9,402 nt of DNA from Actinomycetota bacterium (GTDB taxonomy: Bacteria > Actinomycetota > Acidimicrobiia > Acidimicrobiales > GCA-2861595), in the NCBI GenBank assembly GCA_016781225.1, contig JADDQT010000030.1, forward strand, positions 3,539 through 12,940, written 5' to 3'. A program made the translations under genes and the position numbers. How positions within the stretch are numbered: the stretch's first letter is position 1; each line of letters starts with the position of its first letter. This document shows positions 1-6,584 of the stretch, piece after piece. The notes beneath the pieces were generated by a model. That model had not been told where the DNA came from and did not search any database. It worked only from the letters and a program-made list of their open reading frames with translations.

Positions 1-2
1 TA

Positions 3-797
3 CGCAAGGACGTCCTCAAGTACGACGAGGTCATGAACGAGCAGCGCAAGGTGATCTACGCCCGGCGCCTCCAGGTCATCGAGGGCGAGGACCTACGCGA
101 GCGCACCATCGAGGTCCTCACCAGCGCCGTCGAGGGCCTGGTGCAGGCCTACCTCCCCTCGGACTACGAGGAGGACTGGGACCTCGACGGCCTGCTCACC
201 GAGGTCAAGCTGTACTACCCGACGGAGTTCACCACCGAGGACCTCGGGCAGGCCAGCTCCAAGGAACAGGTGCTCGAGAGCATCCTCACCGAGGCCGTCG
301 ATCACTACGACCGGCGGGAGCAGTCCATGCCCGGCGGGGCCGAGACCATGCGCGAGCTGGAGCGCGAGATCATGCTGCAGATCATCGACCAGAAGTGGCG
401 GGAGCACCTGGCGGAGATGGACTACCTGCGGGAAGGCATCAACCTCCGGGCCATGGGCCAGCAGGACCCGCTGGTGGCATGGCAGCGGGAGGGGTACGAC
501 ATGTTCGGACGCATGATCGCCGGGCTCGACGACGACTACGTCAAGTACGTGATGCACGCCGAGTTCGTGGCCGACCAGCCCGACGTGCCCGACCTCGACC
601 GTGCCGAGTACGTGGCCGCCGACGAGCCCGTGCAGGACCTGTCCCAGGCCGCCCCCCAAAGCGCCGCCGGGACGGCCTCTGCTGCCGAGGAGGTCACTCA
701 GGAGCCCGTGGTCAAGTCCTCGGAGGAGAAGATCGGGCGCAACCAGCCGTGCCACTGCGGCAGCGGGAAGAAGTACAAGCTCTGCCATGGGCGCTAG
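3..797 (+). CDS. secA: Preprotein translocase ATPase SecA, C-terminal part (5' partial)
   Basis: SecA is the ATP-driven motor that pushes unfolded preproteins through SecYEG at the inner membrane. The frame is open from base 3 to TAG at 795-797, so the gene starts outside the window; 264 residues are visible. The fragment opens with RKDVLKYDEVMNEQRKVIY, a conserved SecA segment. It continues through the helical scaffold/wing region, with the conserved DQKWREHL, YLREGINLR and QQDPL stretches (roughly visible residues 120-160). A variable acidic/Ala-rich linker follows. The gene ends in a SEC-C zinc motif with C250, C252, C261 and H262 of the visible fragment (CHCGSGKKYKLCH), which in SecA binds zinc and contacts SecB or ribosomes. 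ATG at 33 is internal. No frameshift or damage is visible. A three-hairpin element begins 12 bases after the stop. Confidence 0.97.
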   Translation, partial: RKDVLKYDEVMNEQRKVIYARRLQVIEGEDLRERTIEVLTSAVEGLVQAYLPSDYEEDWDLDGLLTEVKLYYPTEFTTEDLGQASSKEQVLESILTEAVDHYDRREQSMPGGAETMRELEREIMLQIIDQKWREHLAEMDYLREGINLRAMGQQDPLVAWQREGYDMFGRMIAGLDDDYVKYVMHAEFVADQPDVPDLDRAEYVAADEPVQDLSQAAPQSAAGTASAAEEVTQEPVVKSSEEKIGRNQPCHCGSGKKYKLCHGR

Positions 798-805
798 CGC
801 TTCGT

Positions 806-930
806 CTCGGAAGCGGAGCTTCCTCGGCGAGCTGATCGTGCTCCGGGCGACCGGCGCAGCCGGATCGCCCTGCGCGCTAACTCCTTCTCGCTCCCAGCCG
901 TGGGGGGCGCCTTCGGCGCCTTGTGCGGCC
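806..930 (+). repeat. Three-hairpin intergenic element, copy A
   Basis: This stretch fills most of the secA-prfB gap and holds three inverted repeats in a row. Hairpin 1 is GGAAGC (809-814), loop GGA, GCTTCC (818-823). Hairpin 2 is GGGCGA-CCGGC (845-855), loop GCA, GCCGG (859-863), a bulged A, then TCGCCC (865-870). Hairpin 3 is GGCGCC (906-911), loop TTC, GGCGCC (915-920). The same order, similar spacing and much of the sequence recur at 4060-4183 between ftsX and the M23 gene. The role is unknown. It could be a processing or termination signal for the upstream mRNA, a leader of the downstream gene, or a dispersed palindromic repeat. None of the hairpins has a following T run, so a classical terminator is not supported. 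Confidence 0.7.
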
Positions 931-948
931 ACTCGCCTCTTCTGACTC

Positions 949-2067
949 TTGGCGCTTCGGGACCTTTCCTCGGACTTGGCGGCGCTGCGCCAACGGCTGC
1001 TTGGTGCCGAGGAGTATCTGGATTTGGAGGGAAAGCGGAAGCGGATGGCGGAGCTGGAGGCCGAGGTGGGCAGAGCCGACCTCTGGGACGATCCCGACCA
1101 GGCCCGGTCGCTGACCACGGAGTTCGGCCGTTTGGGTGACGACGTCGCCATGTTCGACGAACTCGGGGGGCGCCTGGCCGACGCGGAGACGCTGTACGAG
1201 CTGGCCGTCGCCGAGACCGACGACAGCGTGGGGCCCGAGCTGGACGCCGCGCTGGCCGATCTCGCCCGCCGCCTCGACGACCTCGACCTGCGCTCGCTCT
1301 TCAGCGGCGAGCACGACGAAGGCGACGCGGTGTGTGAGATCCACGCCGGCGAGGGTGGCACCGACGCCCAGGACTGGGCGCAGATGATGCTGCGCATGTA
1401 CCTGCGCTGGGCCGAGAACAGGGGTTTCACGGTCGAGGTGGACGAGGAGAGCGCGGGACAGGAGGCGGGCATCCTGTCGGCCACGTTCATTGTCAGGGGG
1501 CGCTATTCCTACGGTCTCTTGTCGGGCGAGCGAGGAGTCCATCGGCTCTACCGCATCTCCCCGTTCGATGCTCAGGCCCGGCGCCAGACCAGCTATGCCG
1601 CCCTGGAGGTGACGCCCTTCCTGGAGGATCTCTCCGGGGAGGTGGACATCGACGAGAAGGACCTGCGCGTCGACACCTACCGCTCCTCCGGCGCGGGCGG
1701 CCAGCACGTGAACGTCACCGACTCGGCGGTGAGGATCACGCACCTGCCCACCGGGGTCGTGGTGTCGTGCCAGAACGAGCGCAGCCAGTTCCAGAACAAG
1801 GCCAGGGCCATGCAGATCCTCGCCGCCAAGCTGGCGGAGCGCCAGCGTGAGGAGCGCAGAGCCCAGCTCACGGCTCTCTCCGGACCCCAGGGCCAGGTGT
1901 CGCGCGCCGGCAGCTTCATCAGGGGCTACGTGCTGGCGCCGTATCAGAAGGTCAAGGACGAGCGCACCGATCACGAGACCGGCAACGTGGCGGCGGTGCT
2001 CGACGGGGACCTCGACGCCTTCATGGAGGCGTACCTGCGTTGGCGTCGGGTGCAGGAAGGGTCCTAG
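949..2067 (+). CDS. prfB: Peptide chain release factor 2 (RF2)
   Basis: RF2 recognises UGA and UAA stop codons in the ribosomal A site and triggers release of the finished peptide. The product is 372 residues, normal for the family. It has an N-terminal helical domain (residues 1-110), the RF2 stop-codon tripeptide SPF at 204-206, and the peptidyl-transferase GGQ motif at 250-252 in RSSGAGGQHVN. A basic region with QNERSQFQNK follows. SPF rather than PxT separates RF2 from RF1. The start is TTG at 949: an in-frame TGA at 943-945 rules out a longer protein, and the N-terminus (MALRDLSSDLAALRQRL) lines up with other RF2 proteins. No good Shine-Dalgarno sequence precedes it. The frame is continuous through YLDLEGKRKRM, where many bacteria have the programmed +1 frameshift, so that autoregulation is absent here. 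ftsE follows after 81 bases. Confidence 0.96.
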   Translation: MALRDLSSDLAALRQRLLGAEEYLDLEGKRKRMAELEAEVGRADLWDDPDQARSLTTEFGRLGDDVAMFDELGGRLADAETLYELAVAETDDSVGPELDAALADLARRLDDLDLRSLFSGEHDEGDAVCEIHAGEGGTDAQDWAQMMLRMYLRWAENRGFTVEVDEESAGQEAGILSATFIVRGRYSYGLLSGERGVHRLYRISPFDAQARRQTSYAALEVTPFLEDLSGEVDIDEKDLRVDTYRSSGAGGQHVNVTDSAVRITHLPTGVVVSCQNERSQFQNKARAMQILAAKLAERQREERRAQLTALSGPQGQVSRAGSFIRGYVLAPYQKVKDERTDHETGNVAAVLDGDLDAFMEAYLRWRRVQEGS

Positions 2068-2148
2068 CCTGGCTGGTAGCCTGATCGGCGGGCGGAGCAC
2101 CCGGAGCGTCTGGCGCATCCGGTGGTCGAGATCGCAGGCACCTCTCTC

Positions 2149-2835
2149 ATGATCCTCCTCGAGAACGTCACCAAGACCTACAAGGGCAGCACCGTCGCCC
2201 TCCGAGACTGCAGCGTCGACATACAGAAGGGGGAGTTCGTCTTCCTCGTCGGCCCGTCGGGCTCGGGGAAGTCCACGTTCCTGCGCCTGCTCACCAAGGA
2301 GGAGCACCCCGACGACGGCCGCATATACGTGGCGGGCAAGGACATCGCCCAGCTCAACAACTGGAAGGTGCCCTACCTCCGCCGCAACATCGGCTCCGTC
2401 TTCCAGGACTTCAAGCTCCTGCCCACCAAGTCGGTCTACGAGAACGTGGCCTTCGCCCTGGAGGTCATCGGCCGGCCCAAGCACGTGATCTCCTCGCAGG
2501 TGAACCAGATCCTCGACCTCGTGGGCCTGGCCAAGAAGCACAACAACCGTCCCCACGAGCTGTCCGGCGGTGAGCAGCAGCGCGTGTCCATCGCCCGCGC
2601 CTTCGTCAACCGCCCGCTCATCCTCCTCGCCGACGAGCCCACCGGGAACCTGGACCCGAACACCACCGTCGGCATCATGCGCCTGCTCGACCGCATCAAC
2701 CGCACGGGAACCACAGTGGTGATGGCCACCCATTCCCAGGCCATCGTCGACACCATGCGGCGCCGGGTCATCGAGCTCGACCGGGGCACCGTCGTGCGCG
2801 ACCAGGCCCGGGGCGTGTACGGGTACGGCGCTTGA
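2149..2835 (+). CDS. ftsE: Cell division ATP-binding protein FtsE
   Basis: FtsE is the cytoplasmic ATPase of the FtsEX complex, which in many bacteria gates septal peptidoglycan hydrolases by way of FtsX. The 228-residue product is a compact ABC ATPase. Walker A GPSGSGKST is at 35-43, the Q-loop region VFQDFKLLP near 84-92, the signature LSGGEQQR at 138-145, Walker B ILLADE at 158-163 followed by PTGNLD, and the H-loop His at 195. The FQDFKLL and ADEPTGNLD stretches are typical of FtsE rather than of other ABC families. I chose ATG 2149 because MILLENVTKTY matches the usual FtsE N-terminus; a GTG at 2122 would add nine residues. The ribosome binding site is weak (GCAGGC near 2134). The stop overlaps the start of the next small membrane gene by three bases, which implies translational coupling. 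Confidence 0.96.
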   Translation: MILLENVTKTYKGSTVALRDCSVDIQKGEFVFLVGPSGSGKSTFLRLLTKEEHPDDGRIYVAGKDIAQLNNWKVPYLRRNIGSVFQDFKLLPTKSVYENVAFALEVIGRPKHVISSQVNQILDLVGLAKKHNNRPHELSGGEQQRVSIARAFVNRPLILLADEPTGNLDPNTTVGIMRLLDRINRTGTTVVMATHSQAIVDTMRRRVIELDRGTVVRDQARGVYGYGA

Positions 2836-3170
2836 GCGCCGGCACTCCGTCGACCCGGGCTGCGCCCACGGTCGACGTCCTCATCCGCCGCCAGCTGGTC
2901 ATGGCCGTCGTGGCAGCCGCCGTCGTGCTGGTGGCCGTCTTGATGTTGGTGTGGGCCATCCCCGACGACGCCGGCCGTGCCGTGCTGCGTGTGGCACCCG
3001 ACGGGTCTCGGGTCGTCACCGCGTCACCCGCCGAGTCCTCCCGGTGGGCCATGTGGGTGGCGGTGGCGGCTCTGGTCGCCGTGGGCGGCGTCCTTCTCAT
3101 GCTCCTCCACCACACCGTCCGTGTCTTCCGGTCGGCCCTGGCAACGTCCACCACGAGGAAGATTCGCTAG
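2832..3170 (+). CDS. Small two-helix membrane protein between ftsE and ftsX
   Basis: I do not recognise this 112-residue protein. It starts at TTG 2832, inside the end of ftsE (TTGA overlap), and its stop lies 3 bases before the ftsX ATG, so it sits in the same translational unit. Two hydrophobic segments are clear: residues about 22-43 (LVMAVVAAAVVLVAVLMLVW) and 72-93 (ending VGGVLLMLL). The N-terminus has RR just before helix 1 and the C-terminus is basic (RKIR). This predicts both ends in the cytoplasm and a loop of about 28 residues outside (44-71, with DD and DGSR). Position suggests an accessory subunit of FtsEX or a regulator of its hydrolase, but this is inference from context alone. 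Elsewhere ftsE and ftsX are usually directly adjacent. The TTG start fits the overlap, and no in-frame start before helix 1 looks better. Confidence 0.8.
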   Translation: MSAGTPSTRAAPTVDVLIRRQLVMAVVAAAVVLVAVLMLVWAIPDDAGRAVLRVAPDGSRVVTASPAESSRWAMWVAVAALVAVGGVLLMLLHHTVRVFRSALATSTTRKIR

Positions 3171-3173
3171 CCA

Positions 3174-4055
3174 ATGGGACTGTCCTTCGACTACGTGGTC
3201 CGCGAGACGGTCAGCAACCTGCGCCGCAACTTCCTCATGACCTGTGCCGCCGTGCTCACCGTGGCCGTGTCGCTGTCGCTGGTGGGTGGGGCGCTGCTGC
3301 TCAAGCAGGGCGTGTCCAAGGCCAGCCTCCAATGGCGAGGCGGCGTCGAGCTGTCGGTGTTCATGCTGCCAGACGCATCGCCGAGCCAGAGCCAGGCCAT
3401 CGAACGCGAGCTGGCCCAGATGCCGGAGGTGAAGAGGTTCAACTACGTCGACCAGCAGGCGGCATTCAGTGAGTTCCAGCGCATGTTCGCCAACTCGCCG
3501 GACCTGGTGGAGAGCGTCGAGGCGAAGGACCTGCCGCCGTCGTACCGGATCGTTCCCAAGAGGGCCGAGTTCGTCGACTCGGTCGGTGAACGCTTCAAGA
3601 ACCAGCCCGGAGTGAAGGAGGTCGTCTTCGCCCGCGACGTGGTGGAGACGCTGCTCAAGGTCACCCGTGCCCTCCAGATCGGGATCATCGCCGTGGCCGG
3701 CGTGCTGCTCCTCTCGGCAGTCCTCCTCATCCTGAACACAATCCAGCTGGCCATCTTCGCCCGCCGCCGCGAGGTAGGGGTGATGAAGCTGGTGGGTGCC
3801 ACCAACTGGTTCATCCGTGTGCCGTTCATGCTGGAGGGCATGGTCGAGGGCCTCATCGGCGCCGGCACCGCCTTCGCAGTGGTGGCAGTGGTGCGCAACC
3901 TCCTGGCCGGGGCGGTTGGCGACAACACCCTCGGCAACCAGCTCCTCCCTCCCAGCGGTGACGTGATCGGCACCGGCATCTTCGTCCTGCTGGCGGGGAT
4001 GGTCCTGGGCACGGTGGGCTCGGCGTTCGCCGTCCGCCGATTCCTCGACGTTTGA
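3174..4055 (+). CDS. ftsX: Cell division membrane protein FtsX
   Basis: FtsX is the membrane half of FtsEX. ATP hydrolysis by FtsE is transmitted through its large extracytoplasmic loop to a peptidoglycan hydrolase. The 293-residue product has the expected plan: a short basic N-terminus with SNLRRNF, helix 1 at about 21-43, an extracytoplasmic domain at 44-165, helix 2 at 167-189, helix 3 at about 215-245, and helix 4 at 264-288. The cytoplasmic loop RRREVGVMKLVGATNWFIRVPF after helix 2 is a hallmark of the FtsX/MacB-type permease domain. The length is close to that of other actinobacterial FtsX proteins. ATG 3174 is preceded by GAGGAAG at 3155-3161, a purine-rich site 12 bases upstream and inside the previous gene. 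The next gene in this direction is a secreted M23 peptidase, consistent with a functional module. Confidence 0.96.
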   Translation: MGLSFDYVVRETVSNLRRNFLMTCAAVLTVAVSLSLVGGALLLKQGVSKASLQWRGGVELSVFMLPDASPSQSQAIERELAQMPEVKRFNYVDQQAAFSEFQRMFANSPDLVESVEAKDLPPSYRIVPKRAEFVDSVGERFKNQPGVKEVVFARDVVETLLKVTRALQIGIIAVAGVLLLSAVLLILNTIQLAIFARRREVGVMKLVGATNWFIRVPFMLEGMVEGLIGAGTAFAVVAVVRNLLAGAVGDNTLGNQLLPPSGDVIGTGIFVLLAGMVLGTVGSAFAVRRFLDV

Positions 4056-4059
4056 TCGG

Positions 4060-4183
4060 CTCGCAACCGGGGGTTGCTCGCCGAGCTTGACGGTATCGGG
4101 CCTACCGGCGGAGCCGGTGGGCCCGATGCTCACTGCCTCTGGCCGGCCAGCCGTCGTGGGCGCCTTCGGCGCCTCCTGCGGCC
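4060..4183 (+). repeat. Three-hairpin intergenic element, copy B
   Basis: This is a second copy of the element at 806-930, placed 5 bases after the ftsX stop. Hairpin 1 is GCAACC (4063-4068), loop GGG, GGTTGC (4072-4077). Hairpin 2 is larger: ATCGGGCC-T-ACCGGC (4095-4109), loop GGA, GCCGGT-G-GGCCCGAT (4113-4127), about 15 pairs including a T-G wobble. Hairpin 3, GGCGCC-TTC-GGCGCC (4159-4173), is identical to copy A, as is the nearby TGCGGCC. In hairpin 1 the two copies differ at two arm positions, and in both cases the opposite arm has changed to keep pairing. There is no T tract. Between this element and the M23 start (4184-4254) I see no convincing promoter. Confidence 0.7.
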
Positions 4184-4254
4184 GCCGGCCCCCTGGCGCC
4201 TCTGCACGGCGGTCGGGGACTCAAGGTCGGCCCCTATGGGTCGATCCCTTCTGG

Positions 4255-5475
4255 GTGCCTCGGCGCTTCTCGACCTCGCTTCTGGCTGCCCTGCTCCTAC
4301 TGGTCTCGGCCTCATCGGCTTTGGCGGCTCCCGCTCGGAAGGCGCCGTCGCCTCGCGCCGCAGAGGAGATCCGCTCTTTGCGGGAGCAGGTCTCCGAGGC
4401 TTCGGCCGAAGAGGCGTCGGTGCTGGAGCAGCTGGACATGGCCGAGGGTCGCCGTCGCCAGCTGGACGCCAAGGTGGGGGAGCTCGACGGCCAGCTGGCA
4501 GCCGTGCGCAGCCAGGCCGAGGCGGCCGAGGCCCGTCTGGACACGGTGCAGGCGGACTTCGTCCGGACCCAGATGGAGCTCGGGGATGCCAGGGAACGGC
4601 TCACGACAGCGCAGGCGGATCTCCGGTCACAGGCGGTCTCCGCGTACCTGGGGAACCCGTCGGCCAGCGCCGCCGAATCCCTGCTCCGCTCGGCCAACCT
4701 GAGGGAGCTGGCCGCCACGAGCAGCTACCTGGAGTCGGTGGCCGAGGCCCGCGGCAGAGTGGTCGAGCGCTTCCGCAGCCTCCGTGACACGACGGCGGGC
4801 CTGCAGGTGTCGGTGGAGGCACGCAGGGACGAGGCCAAGGGCCAGCGCGACGAGGTGGTGGCCCGCCGGTCGGCCCTGGAAGCGGTTCACTCCGAGCTGG
4901 TCGCCACCAGAGGTGAGGTGGCCCGCGAGGAGGCCGGTCGGCAGGCGGTGCTGGACGGGGTTCGAGCCCGGGTCGGTGAGTTCGAGGCCCAGATCGCAAC
5001 CCTGCGAGGGGACTCGGATTCGGTGACGGGCCTGCTGCAGGGCGTGCAGACCGGTCGTGCAGGGAACGCCAGCGCAGCCCCTACGGGCAGCGGCGTCCTG
5101 CGCCGTCCCCTTGGCGGTGCCGCCCTGAGCTCGATGTTCGGCCCGAGGGTGCATCCGATCTTCGGAACGGTACGCATGCACAACGGCGTGGACTTCCGTG
5201 GGAGCACCGGCACGCCCATCATGGCGGCGGGAGGAGGCACGGTCGTCTACGCCGGACCCCGAGGCGGCTACGGGAACACCGTGGTGATCGACCACGGCAA
5301 CTCCCTGGCCACGCTCTACGCCCACCAGAGCGCGGTGTACGTCGCCGTGGGCGCCACCGTCACCGCGGGGCAGGTCATAGGCGCCGTGGGATCCACCGGC
5401 TTCTCCACCGGCCCTCACCTGCACTTCGAGGTCCGGCTGGGCGGCACGCCCGTCAACCCCCTGGGCTACCTCTGA
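4255..5475 (+). CDS. Secreted coiled-coil M23 (LytM) peptidoglycan endopeptidase
   Basis: This is predicted to be an exported zinc endopeptidase that cuts peptide cross-links in peptidoglycan, acting at the septum under FtsEX control. From GTG 4255 the product has 406 residues: a signal peptide (RR near the N-terminus, hydrophobic SLLAALLLLVSAS, cleavage after SALA at residue 24), a long heptad-rich coiled coil at about 35-255, and a C-terminal LytM domain at about 285-406. The zinc ligands are H309 and D313 (HNGVD) and H390 (HLH), and the catalytic histidines are H357 (YAHQ) and H388, so the active site looks complete. The layout matches EnvC, PcsB and RipC-type FtsX partners. I chose GTG 4255 because it starts a perfect signal peptide; ATG 4126 and TTG 4087 would add odd N-termini running through the hairpin element. 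No clear Shine-Dalgarno site is seen. Confidence 0.9.
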   Translation: MPRRFSTSLLAALLLLVSASSALAAPARKAPSPRAAEEIRSLREQVSEASAEEASVLEQLDMAEGRRRQLDAKVGELDGQLAAVRSQAEAAEARLDTVQADFVRTQMELGDARERLTTAQADLRSQAVSAYLGNPSASAAESLLRSANLRELAATSSYLESVAEARGRVVERFRSLRDTTAGLQVSVEARRDEAKGQRDEVVARRSALEAVHSELVATRGEVAREEAGRQAVLDGVRARVGEFEAQIATLRGDSDSVTGLLQGVQTGRAGNASAAPTGSGVLRRPLGGAALSSMFGPRVHPIFGTVRMHNGVDFRGSTGTPIMAAGGGTVVYAGPRGGYGNTVVIDHGNSLATLYAHQSAVYVAVGATVTAGQVIGAVGSTGFSTGPHLHFEVRLGGTPVNPLGYL

Positions 5476-5533
5476 CCCACCGGTCAGCCCTGGGTCTCTC
5501 ACCCGCGCCCGCGCCATGGGCCACAATCGGAGG

Positions 5534-6169
5534 GTGAGCACGGCGCGCGAGCTGATCCCGGAGGGCGCCTCGCTGGAGCAGCTACGGTCGCTGGCCGCCG
5601 GTTGCCAGGCCTGTGACCTCTACCGCAACGCCACCCAAACGGTGTTCGGTGAGGGTTCGGCCGGTGCCACCGTCATGCTGGTGGGAGAGCAGCCCGGTGA
5701 CCGCGAGGACCTCGATGGCGAGCCGTTCGTGGGGCCGGCGGGCGCCCTGCTGGATCGTGCTCTGCACGACGCGGGGATCGACCGGCGCCAGGCTTATGTG
5801 ACCAACGTCGTCAAGCACTTCAAGTGGCGTCCGGCGGGTAAGCGCCGACTGCACCAGAAGCCCGGCGCCGAGGAGATCAGGGCCTGCCGGCCCTGGCTCG
5901 AGAGCGAGATCGACCTGGTTGGACCGGCGGTGGTGGTGTGCCTCGGTGCCACCGCGGCCCAGGCGCTCCTCGGGCCCAGCTTTCGGGTGACCCGCCAGCG
6001 CGGGCAGTTCTTGGCGTGGGAACGAGCTCCGAGGATCCTGGCCACGGTGCACCCGTCGTCGATCCTGCGGGCACCCGACGAGGAGGCCCGGGCCAGGGAG
6101 ATGGAGGCCTTCGTGGCCGACCTGGCGGTGGTGAGGGCACATCTCAGTGACCTCGGGGGATCGCCCTAG
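5534..6169 (+). CDS. udgX: UdgX-like family 4 uracil-DNA glycosylase (covalent type)
   Basis: Family 4-related uracil-DNA glycosylases remove uracil from DNA. The UdgX branch, known from Mycobacterium smegmatis, instead becomes covalently joined to the DNA at the uracil site through a His in a KRRIH loop. Here, in a 211-residue product, motif A GEQPGD is at 51-56 (E52), the loop is KRRLH at 103-107 (H107) after VKHFKWRPAG, and motif B HPSS is at 173-176. Candidate iron-sulfur ligands are C24, C27 and C118, with H95 where canonical family 4 enzymes have Cys. I chose GTG 5534 because the N-terminus then matches UdgX length; ATG 5516 would add six residues. GGAGG lies directly against the GTG, too close for a normal ribosome binding site, so a leaderless start is possible. 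The divergence Ile to Leu in the loop is conservative. The protein is cytoplasmic and stands alone functionally. Confidence 0.9.
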   Translation: MSTARELIPEGASLEQLRSLAAGCQACDLYRNATQTVFGEGSAGATVMLVGEQPGDREDLDGEPFVGPAGALLDRALHDAGIDRRQAYVTNVVKHFKWRPAGKRRLHQKPGAEEIRACRPWLESEIDLVGPAVVVCLGATAAQALLGPSFRVTRQRGQFLAWERAPRILATVHPSSILRAPDEEARAREMEAFVADLAVVRAHLSDLGGSP

Positions 6170-6233
6170 TCACCGTGTGGGCTGGTTTGGCGGTCCCGGT
6201 AAATGGGCACCATCACCCCGAAGCGGCCTCGAA

Positions 6234-6242
6234 GGGAGGTGA
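6234..6242 (+). promoter_or_regulatory. Strong ribosome binding site for the DUF6458-like gene
   Basis: GGGAGGTGA is nearly complementary to the 3' end of 16S rRNA and ends 4 bases before ATG 6247. It decides the start of the small membrane protein, because the same frame is open upstream to 6175 without a comparable site. It is the best Shine-Dalgarno sequence in the window. Confidence 0.85.
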
Positions 6243-6246
6243 AGTT

Positions 6247-6474
6247 ATGGGCATAGGTGTCAGCATCTTCCTCATCGCATTGGGCGCCATCCTCGCCTTC
6301 GCCGTCGAAGTGACCTTCAGCGGCCTGGACCTTCAGACCGTCGGGGTGATCCTCATGATCGTGGGGGCCATCGGGCTCGTGGCGTCGCTCCTGTTCTGGA
6401 GCAGCTTCAGCCCCTACGGTCGTCGTGGGGCGGCTGGCGATCGCGTAGTGGTACGCGACCGCGAGATCCTCTAG
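6247..6474 (+). CDS. DUF6458-like small membrane protein
   Basis: The product is 75 residues with two hydrophobic helices: about 3-21 (IGVSIFLIALGAILAFAV) and about 32-52 (VGVILMIVGAIGLVASLLF). They are joined by VTFSGLDLQTVG and followed by a short basic, polar tail (GRRGAAGDR...RDREIL). The pattern MGIGVSIFLIALGAILAFAV plus SGLDLQTVG matches my memory of the actinobacterial DUF6458 family, whose function is unknown. The start is fixed by the strong ribosome binding site at 6234-6242. The gene follows udgX by 77 bases and is closed by an intrinsic terminator 26 bases after its stop, so it could be the last gene of that transcript or have its own promoter. I see no clear promoter in the gap. 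Confidence 0.87.
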   Translation: MGIGVSIFLIALGAILAFAVEVTFSGLDLQTVGVILMIVGAIGLVASLLFWSSFSPYGRRGAAGDRVVVRDREIL

Positions 6475-6499
6475 TAGTCAGTCCACAGCTGTGCGCACG

Positions 6500-6525
6500 A
6501 GCCGTTCCTACGGGAACGGCTTTGT
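6500..6525 (+). terminator. Intrinsic terminator with UACG tetraloop
   Basis: AGCCGTTCC (6500-6508) pairs perfectly with GGAACGGCT (6513-6521). The loop is TACG closed by C-G, a member of the very stable cUNCGg tetraloop class, and TTTGT follows. It lies 26 bases after the stop of the DUF6458-like gene and probably ends that transcript. It marks a boundary between the housekeeping genes to the left and the degraded stretch to the right. Confidence 0.85.
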
Positions 6526-6584
6526 CGCGTCCGGTCAGGGCCACGCCGTCGGTCGTCCGGGAGAAATGATCGAGATGGGCGGCA

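Noticed and set aside
940..951. TTCTGACTCTTG before prfB as an RF2 frameshift site
   Set aside because: The TGA is already in the prfB frame, so a +1 shift there would leave the gene, and CUUUGAC is not present. It is simply the upstream stop.
2060..2090. Two TAGCCT boxes (2065-2070, 2077-2082) as -10 promoters for ftsE
   Set aside because: The first is the prfB stop codon, and neither has a convincing -35 at the right spacing.
877..2733. A very long open frame on the - strand opposite prfB and ftsE (618 codons), and another at 93-1490
   Set aside because: High-GC codon bias keeps antisense frames open. The products are low in recognisable motifs, and the + strand genes here are unambiguous.
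4087..4254. N-terminal extension of the M23 protein from TTG 4087 or ATG 4126
   Set aside because: It would run through the hairpin element and place 40-56 odd residues before a perfect signal peptide that begins at GTG 4255.
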